In this document: positions 11,050 through 21,490 of the stretch, piece by piece | How the letters are laid out: each line of letters starts with the position of its first letter | How positions within the stretch are numbered: the first letter of the stretch is position 1 | Made by a program: the position numbers and the translations under genes | Notes under the pieces: model-generated | The model's database searches: none | What the model saw: only the letters and a program-made list of their open reading frames with translations | Told to the model about the DNA's origin: nothing | Assembly: GCA_944472135.2 (NCBI GenBank) | Contig: OX235270.1 | Location: 131,793,632-131,857,631, forward strand | DNA: 64,000 bases | Direction: 5' to 3' | Origin: Trichobilharzia regenti | Lineage: Eukaryota; Platyhelminthes; Trematoda; Strigeidida; Schistosomatidae

Positions 11050-11332
11050 GCGGCAACCGTCGCCAGTGGCACAAGCCGCCTGCTTTACATCCATGATGTG
11101 ATAAGCCAGACTCGATACTTAGTCGACACAGGCGCCGAAGTCAGCGTCCTTCCTGCTACAGCAGCAGATCGACAGAAGGAACCTACCTTCAACTTACAGG
11201 CTGCAAATGGAAAAACAGTCGCAACCTTTGGAGGGAAATATGTCTATCTGAACGTAGTTTTACGCAAACCTATTCGATGGATTTTCTTTCTCACTGACGT
11301 CACGTCATTGGAACGGACCTACTTAATCATCA
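11050..11332 (+). pseudogene. Gypsy aspartic protease, interrupted
   Basis: Retropepsin-like domain: RYLVDTGAEVSVLPAT carries the catalytic D-T-G triad, with the frame continuing upstream through ATVASGTSRLLYIHDV. The domain is cut at 11,332, in the codons matching IIGTDLLNHH of the second copy at 17,770. The same reading frame then runs straight into reverse-transcriptase sequence of a CR1-like LINE, making a fused frame from 11,098 to 11,460. Confidence 0.8.
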
Positions 11333-12378
11333 TGATAAAATCATTTCTCCATGACAGGAATCAGACAACTAAATTTGGCTCAATGACCTCCAGACCTATA
11401 CCAATCAGCAGTGGTGTCATCCAGGGGAGTGCATTGGGACCCCCTCTTATCATTATATAAATAAACAGTATATGTGAATGTTTTAGTATAGGCAAGCCAA
11501 TACTGTATGCAGATAACTTAAAGGTGACATATACCTGCACAAATACAGATATTGGCACAACTATGAACTCCATACGTGAAGAATTAATAAAAGTGGATAG
11601 ATGGTGTGACACCTGGAGATTCGAGTTAAATGTTGAAAAGTGTGGATAGCCCTGCATAGGCTGTTCCAACCTTGAACTCGACCTAGCAATTCAGGGCCAC
11701 AAAATCCCCAGACTCAAATCTGTACTAGACCTAGGACTGAAATATTCACACAATCTATCGCTTTCAGAATATATCTTGAAACAAGTGTCGAAATCACACT
11801 GGCTTATTGATTTCCTACTCAGGAACTTCTACAGAAACGAATCCAGAATACTACTGTACAAGGTTAGTGTGCGCCCACTCCTAGATTACCGCTCATTCAT
11901 ATTTAGTAGTACACGCATAAAAGACAAACTGAAAGTAGAAGGAGTACAGAGGTACTTCACGCGAAAAGTACTCGGAAACGATAACGGCACAAACAACTCT
12001 ACCAGATGTAAAATCCTAGGACTAGAAACATTATGGTTAAGGCGAATGAGACTAAATGTGGTACTCTTCTATGAGCTCCTTAACCAAATAGTGTATACCC
12101 CTGCTAACTATACTCGATTCTCAGGAGACACAGGATATAGCCTTAGACACACTAAAGGTACATTGGCTATAGAACCATGTAAAACAGCCACCAGGCAAAA
12201 GTTTTTCTTGGTTAGGTATACCCAAACATGGAACAAACTACCTGGGGAAATGCGACTAGCAAGCACATTGGCCTCCTTCGAAAAGGCACTTAATGACAAG
12301 CTAAGTGAATTCTCAAGTAATGCCAGTGCTAATTCCCATGTAAGTGTTTCAGATATCATAGGGCCATTTAATGTATGA
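11333..12378 (+). pseudogene. CR1-like LINE fragment inside gypsy element
   Basis: 5'-truncated copy of the family at 1-2,350, in sense orientation. It starts at the RT block IKSFLHDRNQTTKFGS, followed by SSGVIQGSALGPP, then an active-site region reading YADN where YADD is expected, and the C-terminal half (open from 11,776 to 12,378). One frame runs throughout but is broken by TAA at 11,458 and TAG near 11,647. With two stops and the Asp-to-Asn change it cannot encode a working polymerase. The 3' untranslated part continues some way beyond 12,378. Confidence 0.8.
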
Positions 12379-13118
12379 ACTTAGAGACTACACCTGTTGC
12401 CTGTTTTGCCTCTATTTATAATTCCAGACAAAAAAGCAACAGTCGTGACAATAACACCCATTCAATTAGGAGTCGATCGAACTATGTCTACCCGATGCAA
12501 AGGGTGAACCATAACCAACATACGAATGAAATATGACAAAACAAGGTCGAAACTTACCGCAACGCCACATGAAAAGATAAAAGTTACTTGAACATCATTT
12601 ATAATCCACCAACTGGTCTCCTTCCCGAAAAGAATATGCGATGTTTAATCCAAAATGGCGAGGAAATATATAAATCTACAGCTGCTGTTGTAAACACTCA
12701 GTGGGGGTAGGAACCAACAAAGTAATCCATTCAAAGCATATGTATACTTCACATGGACACGGAGACTCTCTGCAGAATACGTCATAATACAAATCACTGC
12801 CTCTACAGCGCCAATAAACCTGGATGTCCATGATTGGTATGTATCCATATATATATATATATATGTGTATGGTGATCTCTCTTTCTGTTTGCTTGCTTAG
12901 TCTGTGACCATTTCGCTTGATGAACCTGTCTCCTTTAACAATGTATATTCCTACTATATTATATATAATATGAGTGTTGACAGTCCGTTGCTTGGTGACA
13001 TATATCCGTATATGGTGGTTGTTGACATGTCTGCCATATTTCGCTATGTATATATGGATCGATACTTCATTATAAATAAACATTCATGTTAAGACTGTCT
13101 AGTAATTTGTTCACACCC
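12379..13118. other. Unassigned AT-rich segment with shared repeats
   Basis: Probable 3' untranslated LINE sequence first, then non-coding DNA. A piece near 12,775-12,835 recurs at 8,925-8,985. A short AT run stands near 12,849-12,863. About 12,960-13,118 recurs inverted at 35,826-35,960, with shared marks such as TATATATGGATCGAT and GTTAAGACTGTCTA. The repeat is cut at 13,118 by the BEL LTR. No gene is visible. Confidence 0.6.
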
Positions 13119-13474
13119 TGTCAGTCACGTCTCGTAAACCGTTAATGCCCAGCTCTTGCTACGCTCGGGCTCACGCTGTCGCTTGAAGTTTCTCAGAAAC
13201 GCTTAGTAACAACGGACGAAAAAACCAAAACACCAATTGTTGACTTGAGTATTCTGTATTGTTACACCAACATATAAGTCAAGTAAGACTAAGGTCTGTG
13301 AACAAATATTACAATAATCAATCATAATATTACTTCGGACGATGTTTTACTCTTCATTCTGAACAGAGACCGATGAGACGATGACTGTCGTATTGATGCC
13401 TCCGCGAAAATTGGGGAAGTTGATTTTGAGCAAACAACCAAGAATTGATCGTTCAATCTTCAACTACATTGACA
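13119..13474 (-). repeat. BEL-type LTR, complete
   Basis: 356 bp, bounded on the minus strand by TGTCAATGTAG and GTGACTGACA, so the termini form the inverted pair TGTCA/TGACA. It is homologous to the LTRs at 3,409-3,756 and 4,939-6,985. The purine run GGGGAG just upstream on the minus strand fits a plus-strand primer (polypurine) site, making this the 3' LTR. Confidence 0.8.
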
Positions 13475-14180
13475 CTCCCCGGCAAAATATGGATCCATCC
13501 CGTTTTTTCCATCACGACCAATACATGTTGACTTGGATGCCATTGCGAGAACCTGGGTCACACGGACAGAGCTGAAATGGAAAACAAACAGAAAAGCCAA
13601 CACACCACAATCATACTCACGGCACAATCTCACACATCAATGACGACCTCCGCCTTCCAGTTAAAGGTGTCCTCTTGACATCTTGCAACACCGTCTCCAC
13701 TTGCTAGAATGACTCTTGCAGAATGCAACGTGACCATAGCACCACCTCATGATACTCCACGCACATCCTCTTATCCACTCACCACCAATTACCACTGCAA
13801 TCGCTTATCACTCATTCTGCCTCAGTTCTAGTAGCGGTGACGCATGCGAGCCTCAGTCGTTTACAATCATTCTCCCCGGGGTGTCGGACCGCAGCTAACA
13901 ATTATCTCCGTGTGCATTTCATTCTCAGAAATAGCCTAGCCTCCCCGACGTACACGACCCATCTGCTGTCTTTAACATCAATCAATTCATTAACGAATGT
14001 AGAAGACTCGAAATAACTTCAGAAGTAATCACGACGAACAGTTTAACAAAATTACGCAATAACAACAACATACGAATACAACAAGTAAACACAATGAATC
14101 CAAAATACACCAATTGATATGACACACCACACGTATATACAAATAGTACAAACAACCTCGCCGATCATGTCTTGATGGAA
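13475..14180. other. Unassigned internal DNA of the BEL remnant
   Basis: AT- and AC-rich sequence between the 3' LTR and the tandem repeat. The only open frame (13,381-13,575 on the + strand) runs out of the LTR and has no recognisable domain. I see no polymerase, RNase H or integrase motif, so pol is probably deleted here. Confidence 0.5.
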
Positions 14181-14181
14181 T

Positions 14182-14640
14182 TCCTTTGAAGAATTGCAGG
14201 ACTTACACCAGTACGCCTACAACCCTTCACAGGTTGACGATTGTAAGTTGTGGAATGTCCAGACACAAACAAGATTAACCAACAATTACATCAATTGGAA
14301 CTCACACAACTATTTAACACAATCATATGTACAATCAACACATCAAATGTTGTGTATTCTGACACGACAAACTACCCTTGAAGAACCGTAGGACTTACAC
14401 CAGTACGCCTACATTCCTTCTCAGGTTGATGATCCAAGTGGAAGTCGTCCGGACACAAACAGAATTACCAACAGCTAGATGACAGATGATATCAATTCAG
14501 TATATACAATATGAACATATGTACAAAATCACACACTAAGCACATTGGACTGCTCATTGATGCGCTACCCTTTGAAGAATGGTAGGACTTACAGCAGTAC
14601 GCCTACAACCCTTCTCAGGTTGACGCCCTAGGTTGGAAAA
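14182..14640. repeat. Tandem repeat, period 192-194 bp, ~2.4 copies
   Basis: The block ACTTACACCAGTACGCCTAC recurs at 14,201, 14,393 and (one base changed) 14,587, each preceded by a CTTTGAAGAA-like or CTTGAAGAA-like run and followed by TTCTCAGGTTGA-like sequence. Spacing is 192 then 194 bp. It lies inside the BEL remnant toward its 3' end and may be a 3' untranslated repeat of that element. Confidence 0.8.
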
Positions 14641-14957
14641 TCGTCGCAGAGTTCATTTGCTGACCTCCTTCTATCAGCTATATCCTCAAATCTGAACGGC
14701 AACACGCCCATGTCATTGTATCGTAGAATATAGATGACCAACAAACACACGACATATCTCATCAACCAAGCGTAGAAACAGAGTAATTTACACCAAAGAT
14801 AATAACATTCAAATAGTAACTTGAAACTAGAAATGCCTTTATTCGTGCAAGTCAATTTAACAACTACTCTCTCGTTTACACCTGGCTTATCCACACTAAA
14901 CTGACCAATATCTTTCGTCTTTTCAAACGGACTGATACTACCATAGTTATTGTACAA
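14628..14957 (-). pseudogene. Possible BEL/Pao pol fragment
   Basis: A 109-codon antisense frame. Part of it (SSFKLLF...KLLCFYAWLMRYVVCLL then LPFRFEDIAD) is reminiscent of the stretch before the integrase of Pao elements, where a helix of the form RLLRVTAWVLRF is usual. The similarity is weak and the start of the frame has none. It directly follows the gag-like frame, separated by a stop. Confidence 0.35.
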
Positions 14958-14963
14958 GACACT

Positions 14964-15782
14964 TCAGTTGATGGGCGTCTGTTTCATCGTGGATGACAAC
15001 ACCAACGACGACTGATTGATACCATTTGATGAACTTAGCGGTGGATCAGAAGCTGTTCTTGTTCGCCTTGCAGATAATTGTCTAACTGCATGATTACCAC
15101 CACTGCTGTCTTTCACTATTAGTTCGGGTTTAGCACTATCATCTGATGATAGGTGGGCTACATGCTGATCACTCACACCGACAGTCTCAAAAGTATGCAT
15201 GCCTTCTGCAAGTGCATCTGCGTTCAATTCTACTTCACGTTGTAGTTGTACAGAACCTTTATTTAACTTAGCAGTAGTAGGCATATCCCTCATCTCATAA
15301 TGATCAACCAAAGACAAATGTGAAGTATCATGATCATTATCACGAATATTCACTTTACCGTCAATTTCATTATTTTCACACTCTTTAATAACAGAAGTAG
15401 ACAATTTTGGTTCCTCCTCGCAAATCCTTAAAGGTTTTATAACTTCACTCTGACTAGTTATACCTTGTAAACTTGTGGAGTCAGAACTGCACTCTGAAGC
15501 AATAACTTTATTCTTTGACACTCTATTCAACAATGGCTTACCAGTTGCAACTACAGCCTTCCTGACCGCACCGTTATCGTCACACAATTTGGAGTCAGGC
15601 CTGGAGTTTACATTTAGCTTATCACTGAACTTGCTCACTGGTTCACAGTTCACCTTTGTATGCACCTCTTGAAAACGTGTAAAACACAACCGTGTTTGTC
15701 TTGCATCTTGTAACTTATCTGTTGATGAGGTACTACGAAACCTGTTACACTCACTAGGTCTATATGCATTACTAGACACCAT
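14964..15782 (-). pseudogene. BEL/Pao gag, nucleocapsid part (degenerate)
   Basis: 272-codon antisense frame that at first sight looks like an orphan protein. Its beginning, CNRFRSTSSTDKLQDARQTR followed by LCFTRF...HTKVNC, follows the pattern of the Pao gag zinc knuckle (C..F.S....ER.......LCFNC....H....C), but Cys and other ligands are substituted. The remainder is Ser/Glu/Asp-rich and unstructured. The upstream half of gag lies at 16,030-16,354, beyond an inserted SINE. No function is expected. Confidence 0.6.
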
Positions 15783-15794
15783 AGATCTTTCGAT

Positions 15795-16027
15795 GGTGCG
15801 TCGGTTTTTTAGCGGCTAAAACGCTCGCCGACGATGCACATGTTCCGGTGTTAGATCCCGCTCGACGCCCTTCACCCTAACCTCGCTTAACTGGACATGA
15901 TTCTGGTAAAGCAGAAAGGTTGAGCATGAGTGTAGCAACCTCATCCTACAATATTAAACACTCCGAAAGAAACTTCAAGCCTCTAGCTTGAGGCCCTGTA
16001 TTCCTCTGGGGACGTGAAGGAAAAAAA
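15795..16027 (+). mobile_element. SINE-A copy inside BEL gag
   Basis: tRNA-like head (GGTGCGTCGG at 15,795, then CGCTCGCCGACGATGCACAT and a degenerate B box), a body with AACCTCGCTTAACTGG and GTAGCAACCTCATCC, and a tail like AGGCCCTGTATTCCTCTGGG followed by A-rich DNA. It splits the two halves of the BEL gag, showing that it entered after that element. Similar copies are at 36,713, 38,447 and 45,767. Confidence 0.75.
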
Positions 16028-16029
16028 GG

Positions 16030-16354
16030 AGCCTTCTCGATATCCACCTCTCCGATGCCTATTCGTCATCAATGATTGCATTTTGCTCTCAGACTGCTCT
16101 ATTCTAGGAGTGGTATGCAATATACTGGCAAACTTGCTCATAGAAAGATTGACGCTGTCTTTTACCACTTTCAGAATACCAACAAACTTTGGCTCGGTGC
16201 CCCCATCCTCTGTACGAGAGCTTATCTTCACCCACTTCCTTTGCAGTCGAGTAGGTAGGCGTCCTGCTATTACTTCTAGGACAAAACTCGAGTTGAGGTC
16301 ACTCATGCAATTCATCGAAATCAATTCATTCTTGTAAATCAGCAAATTATCCAA
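16030..16354 (-). pseudogene. BEL/Pao gag, capsid part
   Basis: Antisense frame whose core FVLEVIAGRLPTRLQRKWVK, then GTEPKFVGILKVVKD, matches the capsid-like block of Pao gags (LP..LQ.RW......F...L.F...). The frame's last residues come from the SINE. It sits just inside the partial 5' LTR, as expected for gag. Together with 14,964-15,782 it forms one interrupted gag. Confidence 0.6.
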
Positions 16355-16533
16355 AATCTCAAGTATTTAAATAATTAATCATGATATAATATCCGACGGT
16401 TTTGTCTTGACTTCTTTGTGAAAATCGACCGATGATACGATGACTGGCTGATTGATGCCTCCGCGAAAATCGGGAAGTTTGTTATTGAGCAAATACCCAT
16501 GAATTGATCGTTCAATCTTCAACTACATTGACA

Positions 16534-16828
16534 TCCTCATTGCCAGTCCAGACAAGGAAACTCACCTTAGGCACTTGGACTTGGCATTTAAAAGGTTACG
16601 CCAACATGGTGTTACCATCAACGTTAAAAAGTGCCAAATAGGCGTTGACTCACTCGACTACCTGGGTCACACTATTGACTGCAAGGGCACTCGTCCACTG
16701 GCTATTAAGAACGAGGCTATACTGAACTTATCCAACTTGCCACAGTCAGTACAAGTTGTGCTGGTGACACTTCAGGGTGTTATTTTAGACGACTTAGCTG
16801 TTCCCAAGCTTACTACAATTCTCAATTA
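16534..16828 (+). pseudogene. Gypsy RT fragment fused to gag fragment
   Basis: One frame (LIASPDKETHLRHLDLAF... to 16,828). Bases 16,534-16,728 are nearly identical to gypsy RT at 18,229-18,424 (just after the YLDD box, through GVDSLDYLGHTIDCKGTRP). From about 16,729 the frame continues as gag (LPQSVQVVLVTLQG), matching 10,643-10,700. RT lies upstream of gag, the reverse of normal order. The left end is the BEL LTR boundary. Confidence 0.8.
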
Positions 16829-17232
16829 AATCCCAGTAATCCTGAAATAATTCTAACATTCTACAGTGAGTAAATTCTGAATCTGTTGTGAAATGGATTC
16901 TTTAATTTCACCGACTAGAACTCAGTACTGGTTTTCAGCATGACTGGAACTAACTCAGCACTGTGTTCTTTTTGTAGGCATTTTCGGTAGCACATCAGAA
17001 CATACTGGGCTTGCTTATCAGCGTTGTTCCGGCCCTCACGGGACATATTAAGTACGGGATAACAATACTTCAGAACGAAAAGATTTAATTCAGCACTCTG
17101 CTCTCTGTTTAACCACGACCAGCTTTACTTCAGAACATAGTGGGCAGATAAAAACTTCATTGAGGATAAAAGGGAATCATGGAAGAATAAGTTAGAATAA
17201 GTTTAGAGTTGTCGTAAGCTTTTTTTCTGCAG
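16801..17232. other. ~430-bp unassigned insertion within gypsy gag
   Basis: Gag homology stops near 16,800 (GACTTAGCT) and resumes at 17,233 (ATAGAATTCTGG; compare 10,715). The intervening sequence has no open frame or recognised repeat. Its right end is pyrimidine-rich and finishes in CTGCAG, but the left boundary does not give a clean splice site. Confidence 0.55.
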
Positions 17233-20200
17233 ATAGAATTCTGGAAATAACTAAACGGCCACTCACTGAAATATGCAGTGATAGAGCTATGTAACTCTCT
17301 CCGGCGGCTACTTAGGTCAAACATTTCTTTTAATTCCCCCTATTGTCGTCCGAACTCCCCTCAACGGTGAAACTCACGTAGTCGGTCTGAACAACCCTGA
17401 CTGGTTTTGGTATCACAATACCTATGGCCAGGAAGCGAAATGTTGCCGAAAACCTTGTAATTTCGGCAATTTCTCAAAGACTACGGGAAACTATCCCCCG
17501 GCACACATAGGCAGTAACCATCGCCGGTGGCACTAGTCGCTTTTTTACCCGTGATGTAATCAACCAGACTCCGCACTTAGTGGACAAAGGCGTCGAAGTC
17601 AGCGTCCTTCCTGCTACAGCAGCAGATCGACAGAAAGAACCTTTTTCAAATTACAGGTTGTAGATGTAAAACCAATTACAACCTTTGGTAGGAAGTACGT
17701 CCATATGAACGTAAGTTAACGCAAACCTATTCGGTAGATTTTTCTTCTTTCTGACGTCACAATGCCCATCATTGGAACAGACCTACTTAATCATCATGCT
17801 TTACTCGTAGACGTCCACCGAAAACGCCTGATTGATAATAATACTACTCTGTCTATTAAAGGCATCACCTACATAGGCCCAAGCTTGTCACTCGTTAAGA
17901 AGGCAACTTTTGATCCAACTTTTCGACCTATTGTTGATAAATATCCGGAACTTCGTTACCCGTCTGACGATCTACCGCGCATAACCAGAACGACTTGACC
18001 GTAACATTATCTGGCGCGGCTATAATCTCTAAAATCGACCCGGTTAAAGCGTGTAACCAAATCCCGATGGCAACAGAAGATATCCCGAAAACGGCTATCA
18101 TTACGCCTTTCGGACTTTTTGAATTTCTATGTATGCCATTCGGTCTCCGGAATGCAGCCCAAACATTCCAACGCTTCATCGATGAAGTATTTCGCGGTTT
18201 TGACTTTGTATACGCATACTTAGACGACTGCCTCATTGCCAGTCCAGACAAGGAAACTCACCTTAGGCACTTGGACTTGGCATTTGAAAGGTTACGCCAA
18301 CATGGTGTTACCATCAACGTTAAAAAGTGCCAAATAGGCGTTGACTCACTCGACTTCCCGGGTCACACTATTGACTGCAAGGGCACTCGTCCACTGGCTA
18401 CTAAGGTCGAGGCTATACTGAACTTTCCAGAGCCAGAGACGGTGAAAAGTCTCCTCACTTTTAACGGCTTGGTAAGTTATTATCGACGCTTTATTCCCAA
18501 CTGCGCCTCTCTGATTCAGCCATTGACAGACCTCCTTCGAGGGAATAACAAGTCCATAGAACTTGACGCATCTGGTCGAAATGCTTTTACGCAGGTTAAA
18601 AAAGCTGTTGCGAATGCCACACTTCTGATGTATCAGGATCCAACGGCACCGTTAAGTATCTCGGTTGATGCATCGAACACTGCAATCAGCGGAGTTCTAC
18701 AACAGCTAGTTAACAAAGAGTGGCAACCACTCGCCTTTTTCTCGAGGCGCCTTCAATTAGCTGAAACCAAGTACAGCACATTCGGCAGAGAACTTCTGGC
18801 TTTGTACTGTGCTATACGTCTTTTTCAACATTCAGTAGAGGGTCGTGAATTCATAATTTTACTGATCACAAACCTCTGACATACTCTTTGAACTCAACTT
18901 CAGATAAGTATTCACCCATGAAATCATGACAACTGGATTACGTTTCACAGTTTACATCGGATATTCACCATGTATCCGGAGCAAACAACACTGCGAGAGA
19001 TGCCTTGTCGCGCGTTTGTTCCCTCACCCAAATCGACAGCATAGAACTTGTAAAACTGGCTCGTCTTCAAAAGAAGATACCGAGCTTCAACATGAGTTGT
19101 CGAGAACAAATCTACAATTAGCTGAGAAACCGTTAGGTATGGGAAGAGATACTATTCTACGTGACATTTCTACGGGTATCCCTAGCTCTATCGTGCCTAA
19201 AAGTTGTCGCCGTAACGTCTTCAATACGTTGCATTGCTTATCTCACCCAGGTATTCGAACTACTGTCAAGCTCGTAACTAGTCGGTTTTGTTGGCCTGGT
19301 ATTAATAAAGAAGCAATGGAACGGGCACACAAGTGCTTAGCCTGTCAAAATAGCAAGGTGATAAGGCACACCATAAGCCTTCTTGGCACCTTTCTTCTCC
19401 CTGACGCTCGTTTTGAACACGTCCATATAAATTTAGTTGGACCCCTTCTTGAATCCCATGGATATACCTATATTTTAACTTGCATTGATCGATTCACACG
19501 ATGGCCGGAAGCAGTACCCATCAAGGATGTATCTGCTGAAACAGGTGCACGCGTCTTTGTAGAAAGATGGATCGCAAACTTTTGATGCCCATCTTCCATA
19601 AGAACTGATCGCGGGCGGCAATTCGAAAGTGACTTGTTCTTCGCCCTGACTAAAATCATAGGTTGCGTGCGATTTCGAACAACAGCCTACCATCCTCAAG
19701 CTAATGGTATGGTAGAACGTCTACACAGACAGCTGAAAGCTGGTCTGTCAGCTGCAAACAACACCCATTGGACTGAATCCCTTCCACTAGTTCTCCTAGG
19801 GATACGAAACGCCTTGAAAACCGATGCTGGTTGTACTAGCGCCGAGCTAGTATATGACACGACACTGCGACTGCCTGGTGAATTTGTTTTTCCCTCAAGC
19901 TTCCCACCAGTGGTAGATCACGCTTCTTACGTCAGCAGGCTTACAAACGCCATGCGTTCAGTTAAACCTGCTCCCCTTCGTCCACAGTCCATTGATGTTT
20001 TTGTTCACCCGTGTTTAAAAACTTCTTTACATGTATGACCTCTGGAACCCACATACGACGGACCTTATAAAGTAATTAAACGTTCGGATAAATTCTTTGT
20101 CTTGGACAAAAAAGGCCGCGAGGGCACCATCAGCATTGACCGTCTGAAACCGGCTTACTTGGAGGGTAATCCTATTAGTGTAGAGCTCAACGTACCGCAT

Positions 20201-20347
20201 AATCCACAAATAACCGAAGATCGTTTAGACCTCGATGAAGTTACTAGCACAGCGACAGCTACCGAATCTTCTGTCGAGCCCCCTAAGCAAACCCGTTCTG
20301 GACGCAACGTAAGGTTCCCAGAATATCTGCACACCTATATGACATAA
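17233..20347 (+). pseudogene. Gypsy gag end-protease-RT-RNase H-integrase, decayed
   Basis: Order of domains: gag C-terminus with a degraded Cys/His motif (about 17,400-17,470); protease in which the catalytic triad reads DKG instead of DTG (about 17,580); RT from 17,995 with SKIDPVKA (motif A), FGLRNAAQTFQRF (motif B) and YAYLDD (motif C); RNase H with SVDASNTAISGVL near 18,660; integrase with HCLSHPG...CLACQ zinc finger, HINLVGPL where Asp is expected, RTDRGRQFES and VERLHRQLKAGL; and the C-terminal SIDRLKPAYLE module. RT fingers are deleted near 17,990; frameshift near 18,860; in-frame TGA near 19,583 and 20,036. Confidence 0.85.
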
Positions 20348-20846
20348 CGAAGTCGTGTGATTCACACAACTCATCCGTTTGTGGTACTAACTATTTTTTT
20401 AGACGTATCAATTTTTTATGCAGTGTCACTAAACACAAGTAAATTTTTTTCAACAGCACATGTAACAGACACAAAAAAATTTTAATTAGATGTATTTTTT
20501 TTCGGTGTTCTGAACTTAGCATTATTTTACTGTATGGTAAATGCACATCATTTTTTTTAACTAAAAAAGCTGATTTGGTACATTTTCCTCGACATGGTTC
20601 TTAGCGTTCTTGTTTTCTTTTCCAGGTGTGACGGGAACTGGACAGGAAACAAACGAAGCACGGGATCCAACGAACAGCAGCAAGGAAGCTATGTACAAAC
20701 ACCCTATTAGCATAGGCAGACAAACCAGTAGGCATGCCACCAAGCCGCTCGGAAGATTTTTCCACCCGCAAGGGAACCATCGGGTTTTTTTACTTCCGGC
20801 TGGTTCTGTCTTAGGGTCCTCACCGCCCCACTAGGGGGGAGTGAGC
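20348..20846 (+). other. Gypsy 3' non-coding region and polypurine tract
   Basis: T-rich non-coding sequence after the integrase, with several runs of six or more T. It ends in CTAGGGGGGAGTGAGC immediately before the right LTR; the G-rich run is the likely plus-strand priming site. A 74-codon frame at 20,610-20,834 has no recognisable content. Confidence 0.6.
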
Positions 20847-21152
20847 TGTAGTGGTAAATAATTCCCAAAAATTATTGACCACAGCAATCACTCAGCACTG
20901 AATGCTGGCCACCACTGTTTAAGTCGACCTGTTTAGCTGAAGGCTTCCAGTCAAGCATCCCCGCCATTTGGTACCCCGTCGTGTCACGCGCGTGCACGAT
21001 CACTAGCCAGCTAAGCGTTCGTCTGATGGCTTGTTTTGGTCCCAAAATATATCACGTAGTTTGGACGATGAAAAATTGGCTTTTGCTCTGTCTTTGGTAT
21101 GCGAGAACTAATAAGATGGAGGCTGTGTAAGAGAATTCCGTCAACCTCTAAA
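20847..21152 (+). repeat. Right LTR of gypsy composite
   Basis: Starts TGTAGTGGTAAATAATTCCC and ends CCTCTAAA, 306 bp, about two mismatches against the left LTR. Such identity usually marks a recent insertion, in contrast to the decayed interior. Confidence 0.9.
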
Positions 21153-21490
21153 AGAGCTTATGCTACTATTGTAGACATCATACTGAAAACTCCTTCAAAT
21201 TTTTCGTTGGGGTGACGAAGTAGATTATTGACTATGCAGTTAACAATTTGGAGAGTCCAACCCTCATTCCACCTGATGTCGCAGTGCAGCACTTCCATGT
21301 CGTATCTTCTCATATTTTGGGCACTCTGAAATGTCCCCCCAGCCTCATGCATTGTACGAACATTCCACGTCCCGATTTTTATTTTTGATTCAATAGGCTG
21401 ACTAGCTTCTGGAGGGCTTTCACCAGTCCATCTCATTTCGTCGATCCGACTCCAGTGAAGAATAGGTTTTTTCGTATTTTCGTCCAGCTT
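21153..21490 (-). pseudogene. RTE endonuclease N-terminus, right of gypsy LTR
   Basis: Antisense frame to 21,436 reading MRWTGESPPEASQPIESKIK then [13 protein letters not shown], the start of an RTE apurinic endonuclease (W-N-V-R-T block). It complements the fragment ending at 9,803, so both are one RTE copy split by the gypsy element. A vestige of the RTE 5' untranslated region (AAACTAGGCGAGATTACA) is visible near 21,600-21,625. Confidence 0.7.

Larger units (their letters stand above)
13119..16533 (-). mobile_element. BEL/Pao-like retrotransposon remnant, antisense
   Basis: Read on the minus strand: a partial 5' LTR (about 16,415-16,533), gag-like sequence (16,030-16,354) split by a SINE, the nucleocapsid end of gag (14,964-15,782), a possible pol scrap (14,628-14,957), a tandem repeat, unassigned DNA, and a complete 3' LTR (13,119-13,474) preceded by the purine tract GGGGAG. 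Most of pol is missing. It interrupts the gypsy RT at the codons for CLIASPD. The two flanks do not show a matching target duplication. Confidence 0.65.
9804..21152 (+). mobile_element. Composite Ty3/gypsy element (CsRn1/Boudicca-like)
   Basis: An 11.3-kb segment bounded by two direct LTRs of 306 bp that differ at about two positions. Inside: primer-binding site, gag and protease (10,223-11,332), a CR1-like LINE fragment (11,333-12,378), unassigned DNA, a BEL/Pao remnant (13,119-16,533), a fused RT-gag piece (16,534-16,828), then a second decayed gag-protease-RT-RNase H-integrase series (17,233-20,347) and a purine-rich tract before the right LTR. CsRn1-clade assignment rests on the CHCC-type gag motif and a primer site resembling tRNA-Trp. 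Many stops and frameshifts make it non-autonomous. Confidence 0.85.

Noticed and set aside
14182..14640. CRISPR-like array
   Set aside because: The unit is 192 bp with no short spacers of constant length, and the context is a eukaryotic LTR element.
16801..17232. Spliceosomal intron in gypsy gag
   Set aside because: The right end looks like a splice acceptor, but joining the borders does not restore the gag sequence and the left side lacks a good donor.
21158..21436. Small host gene right of the gypsy LTR
   Set aside because: The IGTWNVRTM block identifies an RTE endonuclease start, continuing the fragment at 9,545-9,803.
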